From: Rheinheimera riviphila
GTDB taxonomy: Bacteria; Pseudomonadota; Gammaproteobacteria; Enterobacterales; Alteromonadaceae
DNA: 64,000 nt
Direction: 5' to 3'
Assembly: GCF_004005945.1 (NCBI RefSeq)
Contig: NZ_SACS01000007.1
Location: 1 to 64,000 of the forward strand
Below, one piece after another: positions 55,241 to 64,000 of the stretch; position 1 is the stretch's first letter; every line of letters begins with the position of its first letter. The translations under genes were made by a program, and so were the position numbers. Under the pieces are notes generated by a model that saw nothing but the letters and a program-made list of their open reading frames with translations, was not told the DNA's origin and did not search any database.

Positions 55241-55367
55241 GCCAACTCCAGATATTTGATGCCGTCACCTTAGCAATAAAGATGGCGAATGCTCAAGCGG
55301 GGTTGGCAGCGCGAAACTGGAGGAGTATCATAGCCATTAACCTAGTAATTTAGTCAGGTACTCAGAC

Positions 55368-55946
55368 ATGATTCATATCTCAGAAGCGGCCCAGGCGCAC
55401 TTCGTTAAGTTGTTGGAAAAGCAGGCCGCCGGCACCAATATTCGGGTGTTTGTAGTCAATCCCGGCACGGCTCAGGCGGAATGTGGCGTGTCGTACTGTC
55501 CAACGGATGCAGTCGAAGATTCCGATTTAAAAGTACCTTGCAACGGTTTTGACGCGGTGATTGATGCCGACAGCAAACCGTTTTTAGTTGATGCCGAAAT
55601 CGATTTTGTCACCGATCAAATGGGTTCGCAGCTGACGTTAAAAGCGCCGAATGCCAAAGTTCGCAAGGTGAATGACAACGCTCCGCTGAAAGAGCGGGTG
55701 CAATATGTGATTGATGCTGAAATCAATCCGCAACTGGCCAACCACGGTGGCCGGGTATCAGTGGTTGAACTGACCGAACAAGGTGTCGCAGTGCTGCAAT
55801 TTGGCGGTGGCTGTAACGGTTGTTCGCAGGTGGATTTAACCCTGAAAGAAGGCATCGAAAAAGAGCTGCTGAACCGCTTTGCCGGTGAGCTGGCTGGCGT
55901 TCGTGACATCACCGAGCATCAGCGTGGCGAACATTCATATTACTAA
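55368..55946 (+). CDS. nfuA: Fe/S biogenesis protein NfuA
   Basis: A 192-residue carrier of [4Fe-4S] clusters. It has a degenerate A-type N-terminal domain (about 1-95) and a C-terminal Nfu domain with the cluster-binding Cys149-x-x-Cys152 (CNGC). It supplies clusters to aconitase and others under oxidative stress or iron limitation. The length matches E. coli NfuA (191). It lies in the bioH-gntX-nfuA neighbourhood, here with the M14 gene inserted. Confidence 0.96.
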   Translation: MIHISEAAQAHFVKLLEKQAAGTNIRVFVVNPGTAQAECGVSYCPTDAVEDSDLKVPCNGFDAVIDADSKPFLVDAEIDFVTDQMGSQLTLKAPNAKVRKVNDNAPLKERVQYVIDAEINPQLANHGGRVSVVELTEQGVAVLQFGGGCNGCSQVDLTLKEGIEKELLNRFAGELAGVRDITEHQRGEHSYY

Positions 55947-55963
55947 GCGATCTTGAAGCAACT

Positions 55964-56203
55964 TTGAAGCGCTTCTTATCCAAACTCCCAACGGCTGCAA
56001 CTTGCGGCCGTTATTTTGTCGGCGGTATGGCAGCCTTTTGGATCATTCTGCTGTTGTTTTTACTGTTGCCAGCCGAGCCACTCTGGCTGTTGCAGCTGGT
56101 GATTGGCTGCTGGCTCATCAGTTTTGTGATCACTTTTGGTAGTTATATCTTGTTAGTGTTGCGCCGGATTGGTGTGTTGCCAAACGATAAAGAGGGTTCT
56201 TAA
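55964..56203 (+). CDS. Small two-helix membrane protein, hypothetical
   Basis: A 79-residue protein with two membrane helices (about 20-38 and 42-66) and a charged C-terminus. I do not recognise a family. The start at TTG 55964 is tentative: no ATG precedes the first helix and the ribosome site is weak. It lies 17 bp after nfuA and ends one base before the deacetylase start, so the three may be co-transcribed. Confidence 0.6.
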   Translation: MKRFLSKLPTAATCGRYFVGGMAAFWIILLLFLLLPAEPLWLLQLVIGCWLISFVITFGSYILLVLRRIGVLPNDKEGS

Positions 56204-56204
56204 C

Positions 56205-57230
56205 GTGCAAAAGTTATGCTTGTGGTTGGTGTGGCTTGCTGCGGTTGGTTTTTCAACCCTTTCTGAAGCGGCAATTATTCTGCAATATCATCATGTCAGC
56301 AGCACCACGCCCAAAACCACCAGCGTGACGCCTGCAGAATTTCGTCAACAACTGCAGCACCTGAAAGATCAAAACTTTAAAGTGGTGAGCCTCGAGCGCA
56401 TCATCCAGCAGCTGCAACGTGGGGAAGCCACGGTCGACAACGAAGTCGCCATCACTTTTGACGATGGTTTTGCCAATGTTTTTACCACCGCCCGCCCTAT
56501 CCTGAAAGAATTCGGCTACCCCTACACGATGTTTTTAGGGCCTGCGTTAATTGATCGGCGCGAAGGCCCGGTGCTGAGCTGGGAACAAATTCAGACCATG
56601 CACGACGAAGGCGTGATTATTGCCAATCACAGCTCGTACCATCACCGGCTGGCAGTCCCGAATAAAGGCGAAAGCAAAAAACAGTGGCGAGCGCGGGTTA
56701 AAGCAGACATTTTACTGGCAGAACAACAGCTTGAACAAAAATTGGGCGTCAAGCGCAAATGGCTGGCCTACCCTTATGGCGACTTTAGTGCTGAATTAGA
56801 AGATTTGGTCACTGAGCTTGGGTTTATCGGCATTGGTCAACAATCGGGCGCTGTATGCCCCGGCGTGTCAATGACGCGTATTCCGCGGTATCCATCGTCG
56901 AGCCAATTTGCCGCGCTGCAGCATTTTGTGCCAAAACTGAAAACTCTGGCGTTACCGGTCACTGACTACAGCGGTGCGGATCCGGTCAGCAAACAGAATC
57001 CACCGACATTAAAACTATCGGTCAAGGTGCAGGATTTTAAAGCCACGCAGCTGAACTGTTTTTTTAACGGCCAACCGATTGAATTGACCTGGTTAAACGC
57101 ACAGAGCTTCACTGCAAAGGCCAAAGCACCTTTGAAACTGAATCACAACAGATACAACTGCACCGCGCCAAGCCTGAAAAAACCGGGATATTTTTATTGG
57201 TTTTCTCAGCCTTGGGTCTTTATCGAATAA
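56205..57230 (+). CDS. Secreted polysaccharide deacetylase (CE4/NodB family)
   Basis: A 341-residue exported enzyme; the signal peptide ends near SEA-AII (about 22). The NodB domain (about 25-230) has YHHVS, the TFDDGF metal/base motif and NHSSYHH (zinc-binding), so it should remove N-acetyl groups from a polysaccharide. The layout resembles the N-terminal domain of PgaB, but no pga genes are near. A short beta-rich C-terminal domain follows. The start is GTG 56205 with AGAGGG 6-10 bp upstream; the longer frame from 56169 lacks a signal peptide. Confidence 0.85.
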   Translation: MQKLCLWLVWLAAVGFSTLSEAAIILQYHHVSSTTPKTTSVTPAEFRQQLQHLKDQNFKVVSLERIIQQLQRGEATVDNEVAITFDDGFANVFTTARPILKEFGYPYTMFLGPALIDRREGPVLSWEQIQTMHDEGVIIANHSSYHHRLAVPNKGESKKQWRARVKADILLAEQQLEQKLGVKRKWLAYPYGDFSAELEDLVTELGFIGIGQQSGAVCPGVSMTRIPRYPSSSQFAALQHFVPKLKTLALPVTDYSGADPVSKQNPPTLKLSVKVQDFKATQLNCFFNGQPIELTWLNAQSFTAKAKAPLKLNHNRYNCTAPSLKKPGYFYWFSQPWVFIE

Positions 57231-57236
57231 CGCCCT

Positions 57237-57878
57237 TTACTGCAGTTGCGCCAGAACTTTTGGAAAATCTGCCAGCAAAATGGCTTTGGTGACCAGCGGC
57301 ACTTCGCCAACTTTCAGCTCTGGTTTAAATACTGCTGCGAGCTGGCCTTGGGGATTAATCAGCACAATAGAAGCGCTGTGATCGACCAGATAATCAGGCG
57401 CTGTAGTGCTGCTAATGGCGTACATCAGCCCGAGGTCGCGGACAAAGGGAAATAGCTTGTCATGCCCGGCGGTCAAACCGGTGATCGCCGGTTGTTCAAA
57501 ATAACCGACATAATTGGCCAACGCACTGACAGTATCGCGCTCTGGATCAGCCGAAATAAACCAGATCCCTAACTTTTGGCCTTCGGGTAACATCGCTTGC
57601 AACTCGCTATACGCACCGGTCAGCGTTGCCATCGTCATCGGACAAATATCCGGGCAAAAGGTATAACCAACAAAAGCCAGCGTCCACTGCCCTTGTAACT
57701 GTTGCCGGGTCGCCGGCTGACCTTTATGGCTGGTCAGCGTAAATTCGGTTAAATCACGGGCTTTGGGGTAGACCAGCGCATGCTCAGGCAACTGAACCTG
57801 CTGTACATACTGGAAACTAAATATTCCTGCGGCCAGCGCTGTTACAACGGCAACCGCAGCTATCAACTTATACTTCAT
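57237..57878 (-). CDS. SCO1/SenC copper chaperone
   Basis: A 213-residue membrane-anchored thioredoxin-fold protein with one N-terminal helix (about 5-23). The copper ligands Cys75 and Cys79 (CPDIC) and a later His (VDHSAS, about 167) are intact. It delivers copper to, or reduces, the CuA site of cytochrome c oxidase subunit II. It is the last gene of the oxidase cluster and is convergent with the deacetylase with 6 bp between. Confidence 0.92.
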   Translation of the reverse strand: MKYKLIAAVAVVTALAAGIFSFQYVQQVQLPEHALVYPKARDLTEFTLTSHKGQPATRQQLQGQWTLAFVGYTFCPDICPMTMATLTGAYSELQAMLPEGQKLGIWFISADPERDTVSALANYVGYFEQPAITGLTAGHDKLFPFVRDLGLMYAISSTTAPDYLVDHSASIVLINPQGQLAAVFKPELKVGEVPLVTKAILLADFPKVLAQLQ

Positions 57879-57954
57879 CTGAGCTCTCTCATTTATGCAG
57901 CCTGTATCTACCCAAGCCGCATGGTGTACTTCATCAGATCGTTTAACATCCTGG

Positions 57955-58863
57955 TTAAAACGCCGTCCATTTCAGGTAATGGTCAACCAACAATAACAAG
58001 AATAACAACATCAGGTGCACAATGGAAAACCTGAATGTTTTGATGGCAGTATCTGCTTTGGCATGGAATTTCAATTGCCAGGCGTAACCCATAAACCACA
58101 GGTTCAACAGCACAGTACCCACCAGATAAATGGCGCCGGTCATTCCAACCAGATACGGCATTAAACAAACCAGGAACAAAATCAGCGTATAGAGGAAAAT
58201 TGCGGTTTTGGTAAATTCGATACCGTGGGTAACCGGCAACATCGGCATATTCACTTTGGCATAATCATCGCGGCGATGGATGGCCAGCGCCCAAAAATGG
58301 GGCGGCGTCCAGGCGAAAATAATCATCACCAGCAATAATGGTTCCGCCGCTATTTGCCCCGTCATCGCGGTCCAGCCAAGCAGTGGCGGCATAGCGCCAG
58401 CTAAGCCACCAATCACGATATTCTGTGGTGTCGCCCGTTTTAGGTACATGGTGTATACCACGGCATACCCAAACATACTGGCTAAGGTCAACCAAGCCGT
58501 TAATGGATTCACCGCGGCGTAAAGCACCACAAAGCCAGTCGCCGCTAACACCAGCGAAAATACCACCGCACGTTCGGTGCTGATGCGACCACGCGCCACC
58601 GGCCGATGATGAGTGCGGGCCATTTGGGCATCAATCCGCTGATCCAGCACATGATTCAGTGCCGCCGCTGCCGATGACAACAAGCCAATGCCAATCATCG
58701 ACACCACCAGTACATCCAGCGCCGGTAGACCCGGTTGCGCCAGCATCATGCCAACCCAGGCAGTCAACAACAGCAGCGCAACGACCTTTGGTTTGGTTAG
58801 TTGATAATAATCACGCCAGACCAGCGACCAACCTGAAAACACTGCAAGTTTTGTTTGGGCCAT
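57955..58863 (-). CDS. ctaB: Protoheme IX farnesyltransferase (heme O synthase)
   Basis: A 302-residue polytopic enzyme that attaches a farnesyl chain to heme b, giving heme O. About nine membrane helices are seen; the prenyl-diphosphate/Mg site is [19 protein letters not shown] with the aspartate pair. ATG 58863 is chosen because AGGAGG sits 5 bp upstream; it shares one base with the ctaA stop (TGATG), so translation is coupled. A 31-residue Thr-rich extension from 58956 is an artefact of the repetitive ctaA end. Confidence 0.94.
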   Translation of the reverse strand: MAQTKLAVFSGWSLVWRDYYQLTKPKVVALLLLTAWVGMMLAQPGLPALDVLVVSMIGIGLLSSAAAALNHVLDQRIDAQMARTHHRPVARGRISTERAVVFSLVLAATGFVVLYAAVNPLTAWLTLASMFGYAVVYTMYLKRATPQNIVIGGLAGAMPPLLGWTAMTGQIAAEPLLLVMIIFAWTPPHFWALAIHRRDDYAKVNMPMLPVTHGIEFTKTAIFLYTLILFLVCLMPYLVGMTGAIYLVGTVLLNLWFMGYAWQLKFHAKADTAIKTFRFSIVHLMLLFLLLLVDHYLKWTAF

Positions 58864-59918
58864 CATAACCTCCTTGGTTGTAGCTGCGCTTGTTGTGGTT
58901 GCGCTTGTTTTTGTGGTTGTTTTTGTAGTTGGGCTTGTTGTTGTAATTGCACACAAATCAGCGTTAACACCATCAGCAAATTAGCCGCCACAAAATTGTG
59001 CGCGACCGCATTGGCTAGCGGCAATTGCCACCAGACATTGGCAACACCCAGACTAAATTGCAGCAGCAATAACATGCCCGCAACCAGCGGCAATCGCGAC
59101 ATGCCGGTTTGCGTTTTGCGTTGCCACAGCAGCCAGGCGAACCAGCCAACCGCCAATAACGTCAACATCGCGCCAATGCGGTGCGCAATATGAATGGTCT
59201 GTCTGGCTTGCTGGCTCATCACCCCGTATTCGTAATTGTCGTGCCCCAAATGTAAATCAAAGGCCTCGCCAAATTGCAGTTGCTCCGACCAACCGGCCTG
59301 ACACACCGGTAATTCGACACAAGCCATCGCCGCATAGTTGGCCGAAGTCCAGCCGCCAAGGGCTATTTGCCCGACTAAAATCGCCAGCACCAGCCACCCC
59401 AAACGCGCCAGGCCACTTTGCGCCGGTAACGCCACTGAGGGTTTATATCGGGGTGCTGTCAGTTGCCAGCGATAAATCACCAGCAAACACAACAAACTAA
59501 AACCACCGAGTAAATGCCCCATCACCACCAACGGGAACAAATTCAGGGTGACCGTCCACATGCCAAGCGCCGCCTGAAACACCACCAAACCGAGCAGTGC
59601 CGTTGGCAATAAACTGATTTTGCGTTGTTGCCGCCAACTGACGAAAAAAATCGCGGCGATCAATAAACCCAGACTACCGGCAAAATACCGGTGCACCATT
59701 TCGTTCCAGGCTTTATGTGCCTCCAACGGTCGCTCCGGAAAGCGGGCTTCAGCCACCGCCACATGGGTTTCATGCTGCGGCACTTTTAAAAAACCATAAC
59801 AACCTGGCCAGTCCGGGCAACCTAAACCGGCATCGGTCAGGCGGGTGTAGGCACCTAAGATAATCACTAACATCGTCAGCACGATGGCGCCACTGGCTAA
59901 TATCCGCAGTAACTTCAT
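58863..59918 (-). CDS. ctaA: Heme A synthase (COX15/CtaA)
   Basis: A 351-residue membrane enzyme that oxidises the C8 methyl of heme O to make heme A. Eight membrane helices are predicted, with the conserved His in [12 protein letters not shown] and further His in the second half ([18 protein letters not shown]). The last 25 or so residues are Gln/Pro/Lys-rich repeats ([13 protein letters not shown]...) not typical for the family; a lipid-facing function is unlikely. It overlaps the upstream gene by 4 bp and ctaB by 1 bp. Confidence 0.93.
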   Translation of the reverse strand: MKLLRILASGAIVLTMLVIILGAYTRLTDAGLGCPDWPGCYGFLKVPQHETHVAVAEARFPERPLEAHKAWNEMVHRYFAGSLGLLIAAIFFVSWRQQRKISLLPTALLGLVVFQAALGMWTVTLNLFPLVVMGHLLGGFSLLCLLVIYRWQLTAPRYKPSVALPAQSGLARLGWLVLAILVGQIALGGWTSANYAAMACVELPVCQAGWSEQLQFGEAFDLHLGHDNYEYGVMSQQARQTIHIAHRIGAMLTLLAVGWFAWLLWQRKTQTGMSRLPLVAGMLLLLQFSLGVANVWWQLPLANAVAHNFVAANLLMVLTLICVQLQQQAQLQKQPQKQAQPQQAQLQPRRL

Positions 59919-60424
59919 ACCGGCCCCCGATCGTAGCTGATCAGTTTTTTCAAATCTGACATCACCGCCTTGCCCAGCAATGGTAATTGGCTGACATCCG
60001 CCGGAAATTGGTATTGCAGTAGCGCTAAGCCGTTGTGCTCGACCAGAATCAGCTGGCCTTCGGCTAAAGCTGGCGCTGCGCCCTGCTGAAACTGAAAAGG
60101 AGCGGTCAGCTCTGTTGGTGCCACATCACCCAGCACCACCAGCGTTAAGTTGTCCTGTTTGCGACCGAGTGCAGTATGAATTTGTGTCATCAGGTTCAGC
60201 GTCTGCTGGCACTGCTGCTGGCAATCCGCCGGCGCCAAATACACCAGCCGCCAATGTGGTTGGTTGGCCGCCGTTGCCGGTAATAGTTTTATTTCCTCAC
60301 TCAGCCACTGGCCTTTACTGTTCGCACCGGCGGAAAACCAGCCGGCTGACAACACCAGTTGCGCCATCGCCAACGGCACCAGACAACAAGCAGCGAACAA
60401 CCACAAAAACTTCTTTTTTGGCAT
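59915..60424 (-). CDS. Cytochrome oxidase-associated membrane protein with a Trx-like CxxxC
   Basis: A 169-residue protein with one N-terminal membrane helix (about 6-28) and a periplasmic domain that looks thioredoxin-like: WRLVYLAPADCQQQCQQTLNLM places a Cys pair after the first strand, as in SCO proteins. The family is usual between SURF1 and CtaA in gammaproteobacterial cox operons, but its biochemical role is not established; thiol or copper handling for oxidase assembly is inferred. It overlaps ctaA by 4 bp and abuts SURF1. Confidence 0.75.
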   Translation of the reverse strand: MPKKKFLWLFAACCLVPLAMAQLVLSAGWFSAGANSKGQWLSEEIKLLPATAANQPHWRLVYLAPADCQQQCQQTLNLMTQIHTALGRKQDNLTLVVLGDVAPTELTAPFQFQQGAAPALAEGQLILVEHNGLALLQYQFPADVSQLPLLGKAVMSDLKKLISYDRGPV

Positions 60425-61189
60425 TTACACTTCCTTCTGATAACTGGCTGCCAGCGCGACCATCACCACAGCGATGGCTAACAATAACCACTGCAGCGCG
60501 TAAGCCCGATGTTTTTCCGGTGGCATCACCACTGGCTGATAATGATAAAGAAACGGGCTTTGTTGCTGGTAAAACACGCCGTGAAACACTGTATTAAACT
60601 CATTATTTGTCAGCGGCCTGGTAAGAGTCGACGCCAGCGAAGGCACATCGATCGTTTGCACGCGCATCGGCCAGGAGCCGCTATCTTCCAAATTGTTGCC
60701 CAGTCGGAAAGCACCTAATTTAGTCCGGAGCACACCCTGTAATTTAATCTGGGCCGGAATGTCGACGGCTGGCAGTTGTTGTCGGCTGTCGGGTGCGGCA
60801 ACCCAGCCTAAATTCATCAGTAAGATCTCGTCGGACGGTGTCGGGATCGCGGTTTGATCGGCAGTCACTTGTACCGGAATCACCACATCGTAGCCTGCTT
60901 TACCTTGCCAGATTTGATTGTCCACCAACCACACTACCGGCGCGAGCCAATGTGCAGTACCGGTCAGTGGCGCGCCGTCTAAATCGGCTTCGCTGAAGCG
61001 GGAAAACTCAGTAAAAGCGGGAGCGCCTTGTTGTTGCCAGTTCTGGATTTGAGTCAGGTGTTGTAGCTTTTCTTCAGCGCGTTGCCACTGCCACAGCGAC
61101 AACTTGATTAACAGACAAAAAGCAGCCAAAGTGATGGCTACCAACCACCAGCGCAGCACAAAGTCCTGGTTAAACAACCGGATCTGCAT
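60425..61189 (-). CDS. SURF1 family oxidase assembly protein
   Basis: A 254-residue protein with two membrane helices, near the start (about 14-33) and the end (about 232-250), and a periplasmic beta-rich domain between. The LSLWQWQRAEEK, NLGWV and YALQWLLLAI segments are typical of SURF1/Shy1. It aids heme A insertion in CtaD. It directly precedes the Trx-like gene. The DUF2909 gene starts 26 bp away on the other strand. Confidence 0.9.
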   Translation of the reverse strand: MQIRLFNQDFVLRWWLVAITLAAFCLLIKLSLWQWQRAEEKLQHLTQIQNWQQQGAPAFTEFSRFSEADLDGAPLTGTAHWLAPVVWLVDNQIWQGKAGYDVVIPVQVTADQTAIPTPSDEILLMNLGWVAAPDSRQQLPAVDIPAQIKLQGVLRTKLGAFRLGNNLEDSGSWPMRVQTIDVPSLASTLTRPLTNNEFNTVFHGVFYQQQSPFLYHYQPVVMPPEKHRAYALQWLLLAIAVVMVALAASYQKEV

Positions 61190-61215
61190 CTGCGTCTCCT
61201 GCGAACTGAGGTTTT

Positions 61216-61425
61216 ATGCTGATCAAATTACTGCTCATCGCGCTACTGCTCTTTATTGTTTTTAATCTGTTTCGCGCCTTGTGGCTGATGCTGAAAAACG
61301 ATCCGGAAAAAGTCAGTATGTCGAAATTCCTCGGTCGTCGGGTGTTCGTTTCAGTCATCGTCTTATTGTTTATCGTACTGGCACTGTCGATGGGCTGGAT
61401 CAGTCCGCAGCAACGCCCGTATTGA
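61216..61425 (+). CDS. DUF2909 twin-helix membrane protein
   Basis: A 69-residue protein with two membrane helices (about 2-24 and 44-64) and the LKNDPEKVSMSKFLGRRVFVSV linker typical of DUF2909. It recurs within cox clusters, on the opposite strand as here, but its function is unknown. The ATG is preceded by GAGGTTTT. Converges with ctaE. Confidence 0.85.
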   Translation: MLIKLLLIALLLFIVFNLFRALWLMLKNDPEKVSMSKFLGRRVFVSVIVLLFIVLALSMGWISPQQRPY

Positions 61426-61445
61426 AAAAAATACTCAACAAATAA

Positions 61446-61479
61446 GCTCCAACCTCGTTAATCGAACCGATGTTGGAGC
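61446..61479. terminator. Hairpin between DUF2909 gene and ctaE
   Basis: GCTCCAAC / GTTGGAGC (61446-61453, 61472-61479), stem extended inward by three pairs after a mismatch. T-rich sequence follows on both strands, so it may stop both convergent transcripts. Confidence 0.6.
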
Positions 61480-61491
61480 CAGCTTTTGTCC

Positions 61492-62373
61492 TTACAACAC
61501 ATAAACAAACACAAACAAACATAACCAGACCACATCGACAAAATGCCAGTACCAGGCTGCGGCCTGAAACGCAAAATGGTGATGCGCCGTGAAATGGTTT
61601 TTCAGCAAGATCCGCAGAAAAATCACCAGCAGGAAAATGGCACCCAACGTCACATGCATGCCATGGAAACCGGTCAACAGGAAAAAGGTATTGCCATAAA
61701 TCCCAGAATCCAGTTTTAAACCCAGATCCTGATACGCATGGACATACTCGTACCCTTGTAACGTCAGAAAGGTTGCGCCTAATAACACGGTTAACAACAG
61801 CATTAACTTCAGCTGCCCTCGTTTATTTTGCTCCATCGCGGTATGCGCAAACTGCAATGTGACCGACGAAGTCAGCAGAATAATCGTGTTATACAGCGGC
61901 AACCCTTGCCATGGCATCGCCGTGGTTTCGGTGCCACCCGGTGTTTTGATCATCGGCCAATGCGCAACGAACTCAGGCCATAGGATTTCGGCAGTCATCG
62001 CATTGTTGCTGGCACCATCCAGCCACGGCATCGCGATCAGTCGGGCATAAAACAAGGCGCCAAAAAAGGCAAAAAAGAACATCACTTCCGAAAAAATAAA
62101 CCAGCTCATGCCTTGCCGGAACGAGCGATCCATTTGTTTGCTATAAAGGCCGGTCATCGATTCATCAATCACATTTCGAAACCAGCCGACCAGCATAAAA
62201 ATTAAAATCGCGACCCCGGCCATCAGCAGGTAACTGCCATAACCTTCTTTGTCGCGGGTCACTTCATTGACTAAATGCCCGGCACCAAAGGCGATTAAAA
62301 ACAACGCCACCGCGCCCACAAAAGGCCACGGGCTTTGTTCGGGTACATAATATTTCTCGTAAGCGTTACTCAT
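61492..62373 (-). CDS. ctaE: Cytochrome c oxidase subunit III
   Basis: A 293-residue membrane protein with seven helices. YYVPEQSPWPFVGAVALF at the start, GLYSKQMDRSFRQGMSWFIFSEVMFFFAFFGALFYAR in the middle, and TGFHGMHVTLGAIFL plus WYWHFVDVVWLCLFVFVYV at the end are hallmarks. It stabilises the oxidase core and proton uptake. It overlaps ctaG by 8 bp. Confidence 0.96.
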   Translation of the reverse strand: MSNAYEKYYVPEQSPWPFVGAVALFLIAFGAGHLVNEVTRDKEGYGSYLLMAGVAILIFMLVGWFRNVIDESMTGLYSKQMDRSFRQGMSWFIFSEVMFFFAFFGALFYARLIAMPWLDGASNNAMTAEILWPEFVAHWPMIKTPGGTETTAMPWQGLPLYNTIILLTSSVTLQFAHTAMEQNKRGQLKLMLLLTVLLGATFLTLQGYEYVHAYQDLGLKLDSGIYGNTFFLLTGFHGMHVTLGAIFLLVIFLRILLKNHFTAHHHFAFQAAAWYWHFVDVVWLCLFVFVYVL

Positions 62374-62956
62374 GATTGCCCCCTGTTGGGATCAGAGCTG
62401 CCACTGTTTCAGGCTGACTATGCTTGGTCATGTCGTACAAAGTGTATGACAAAGTGATAGTGCTGAACTGCTCGGGCAGAGCAGGATCCACATAAAATTG
62501 TAATGGCATCAACAGCTTCTGACCCGCAGTCAGCACTTGTTGGTTAAAACAAAAACATTCCATTTTATTCAGATACAAAGCGGCCTGGCCTGGCGCTACC
62601 GAAGGCACCGCCTGACCGGTCATGGTCGCAGCGGTGATATTTTCAGCTTCGTAGTACACCAGTTTAATTTCGCCAGGATGAACTTTGATCTTTTGCGTCT
62701 GTGGTTTAAATAACCAAGGCATGTCCGCATTGGGTCTGGCCAGAAATTCCACGGTAATTTCGCGCTTCAGGTCGACCACGGCTTTGTCGGCAGTGGCGGC
62801 CATCGAGCTGGTTTTACCGTTAATGCCGGTCAGATCACAAAACACGTCATACAGCGGCACCAGCGCATAACCAAACCCAAACATCGCGAGCGTGATCACC
62901 AACAGACGTTTTATCAGTGGTTTGTGGTCAGGTTTCTGCTGCTGTGGTACGGCCAT
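62366..62956 (-). CDS. ctaG: Cytochrome c oxidase assembly protein CtaG/COX11
   Basis: A 196-residue copper chaperone for the CuB site of CtaD. One N-terminal membrane helix (about 17-37) precedes an Ig-like periplasmic domain with the copper motif Cys134-x-Cys136 (CFCF). ATG 62956 is chosen over an upstream TTG because AGGGGA lies 6 bp before it. It sits between subunit I and III genes, 10 bp after ctaD, the usual order. Confidence 0.94.
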   Translation of the reverse strand: MAVPQQQKPDHKPLIKRLLVITLAMFGFGYALVPLYDVFCDLTGINGKTSSMAATADKAVVDLKREITVEFLARPNADMPWLFKPQTQKIKVHPGEIKLVYYEAENITAATMTGQAVPSVAPGQAALYLNKMECFCFNQQVLTAGQKLLMPLQFYVDPALPEQFSTITLSYTLYDMTKHSQPETVAALIPTGGNHE

Positions 62957-62966
62957 CTGCAATCCC

Positions 62967-64000
62967 CTATTTCACATGCGGTGGTGTCGTAAAGCTGTGA
63001 TAAGGCGGTGGCGAAGGTAATTCCCACTCCAACCCTTCCGCACCTTCCCACACCTGAGCCGTGGCTTTTTCACCACCACGGATACATTTCACCAACACCC
63101 AAACGAAAATCAGCTGCGACAGGCCAAAAGCAAAACCACCGATACTGATAAAGGCATTAAAATCAGCAAACTGCAGCGCATAATCCGGGATCCGTCTTGG
63201 CATTCCGGCCAACCCGACAAAATGCATCGGGAAAAACAGCATGTTGACGGAGATCAGCGAACACCAGAAATGCCATTGCCCCAGAGTTTCGTCATACATA
63301 TGCCCGGTCCATTTTGGCAACCAGTAATAGGCCGCCGCAATAATCGAGAAAATGGCGCCGGTCACCAGCACATAGTGGAAATGCGCGACCACAAAGTAGG
63401 TATCGTGATACTGGAAATCCGCCGGTGTAATCGCGAGCATCAACCCAGACAAACCACCAATGGTGAACAACACAATAAAGGCCAGTGCGAACATCATTGG
63501 TACTTCAAAGGTCATGGCTCCGCGCCACATCGTCGCCACCCAATTAAAAACTTTCACCCCGGTCGGCACCGCAATCAACATGGTGCAATACATGAAAAAC
63601 AGCTCGGCAAACACCGGCATACCGGTGGTGAACATATGGTGTGCCCAGACCAGAAACGACAGTAGCGCGATACTGGAAGTGGCGTACACCATTGAGGCGT
63701 AACCAAACAACGGTTTACGGGCAAAAGTCGGCACTATGCTCGAGACAATCCCAAAAGCCGGTAAAATCATGATGTACACTTCAGGGTGACCGAAGAACCA
63801 GAAAATATGCTGGAACAACACCGGATCGCCGCCGCCGGCTGCATCAAAGAAGCTAGTCCCAAAGTACTTATCGGTCAGCACCATGGTCACAGTACCTGCC
63901 AGCACCGGCATTACCGCAATCAGTAAAAATGCGGTAATCAACCAGGTCCAGACGAACAACGGCATTTTCATCCAGGTCATGCCAGGGGCGCGTAAGTTGA
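62967..64000 (-). CDS. ctaD: Cytochrome c oxidase subunit I (partial, N-terminus off the right edge)
   Basis: The C-terminal 344 codons of the aa3-type oxidase catalytic subunit; the frame runs on through 64000 ([13 protein letters not shown]). Helices with the HPEVY active-site motif (His-Tyr cross-link and CuB ligands), the CuB His pair (WAHHMF) and the heme ligands in [14 protein letters not shown] are present. The presence of HPEVY and YAS-type sequence ([11 protein letters not shown]) marks a type A1 heme-copper oxidase. Subunit II (ctaC) should lie just beyond the window. Confidence 0.96.
   Translation of the reverse strand, partial: NLRAPGMTWMKMPLFVWTWLITAFLLIAVMPVLAGTVTMVLTDKYFGTSFFDAAGGGDPVLFQHIFWFFGHPEVYIMILPAFGIVSSIVPTFARKPLFGYASMVYATSSIALLSFLVWAHHMFTTGMPVFAELFFMYCTMLIAVPTGVKVFNWVATMWRGAMTFEVPMMFALAFIVLFTIGGLSGLMLAITPADFQYHDTYFVVAHFHYVLVTGAIFSIIAAAYYWLPKWTGHMYDETLGQWHFWCSLISVNMLFFPMHFVGLAGMPRRIPDYALQFADFNAFISIGGFAFGLSQLIFVWVLVKCIRGGEKATAQVWEGAEGLEWELPSPPPYHSFTTPPHVK

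Noticed and set aside
58866-58956. Thr-rich N-terminal extension of CtaB, or a microsatellite or CRISPR-like repeat
   Set aside because: The repetition is the Gln-codon-rich 3' end of ctaA; ctaB has an ideal ribosome site before ATG 58863. No regular repeat-spacer pattern.
1-64000. Prophage, transposon, integron, CRISPR array or tRNA gene
   Set aside because: No integrase, transposase, phage structural gene, regular spacer array or cloverleaf was seen; the only repeat element of note is at 23186-23400.

Overview
The window is a housekeeping stretch of a gammaproteobacterial chromosome. Gene content, synteny and protein sequence fit a marine or freshwater Alteromonadales/Chromatiaceae-type organism of the Rheinheimera, Alishewanella or Arsukibacterium kind. 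That genus guess is an inference from protein resemblance and from the order fabR-sthA-trmA-murI-rRNA, nudE-yrfG-gsp-hslR-hslO-pckA-envZ-ompR-greB-tex and bioH/gntX-nfuA. I see no prophage, transposase, CRISPR array or tRNA gene.

Layout. 1-230: tandem rRNA-type promoters on the minus strand, driving an rRNA operon that lies off the left edge. 0.4-6.3 kb: membrane-anchored RRM protein, murI, trmA, fabR with a divergent fatty-acid desaturase and a perfect FabR-type operator between them, then sthA. 6.4-10.7 kb: a Sel1/TonB-domain protein, hemE, a candidate small RNA, nudC and rsd. 10.7-19.4 kb: the fkpA-slyX-yheV-yheS-yheT-yheU neighbourhood with extra genes inserted (WD40 lipoprotein, TIGR02444 protein, 45-residue membrane protein, two-gene GMC dehydrogenase). 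19.5-24.1 kb: an EAL/degenerate-GGDEF membrane protein, cysQ-nudE and yrfG, with a roughly 215-bp nested palindromic element between nudE and yrfG.

24.2-35.7 kb: a complete, tightly packed type II secretion operon gspCDEFGHIJKLMN on the minus strand. Past hslR-hslO, at 37.4-41.3 kb, lies a large secreted M36 metalloprotease whose C-terminus is a GlyGly-CTERM sorting signal. It is a probable cargo of the secretion system and faces a divergent small secreted protein of unknown role. 42.3-49.6 kb: pckA (with a perfect ARG-box-like site upstream), envZ-ompR, a four-cysteine periplasmic protein, greB and tex. 49.7-57.2 kb: a SprA-like putative metalloprotease paired with a miniature flagellar-rod-like protein, bioH/gntX, an M14 peptidase, nfuA, a small membrane protein and a polysaccharide deacetylase. 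57.2-64.0 kb: cytochrome c oxidase genes on the minus strand (ctaD partial at the right edge, ctaG, ctaE, SURF1, a Trx-like protein, ctaA, ctaB, SCO), with a DUF2909 gene on the plus strand.

Working together: fabR and the desaturase form a membrane-lipid control unit. The gsp operon and the GlyGly-CTERM protease form a secretion system plus cargo. ctaA/ctaB make heme A, and SCO, CtaG and SURF1 place copper and heme into the CtaD/CtaE oxidase. No wholly new multi-gene system is evident. The most original items are the candidate sRNA, the nested palindrome, the ARG box at pckA, the protease/partner locus and the SprA/mini-rod pair.
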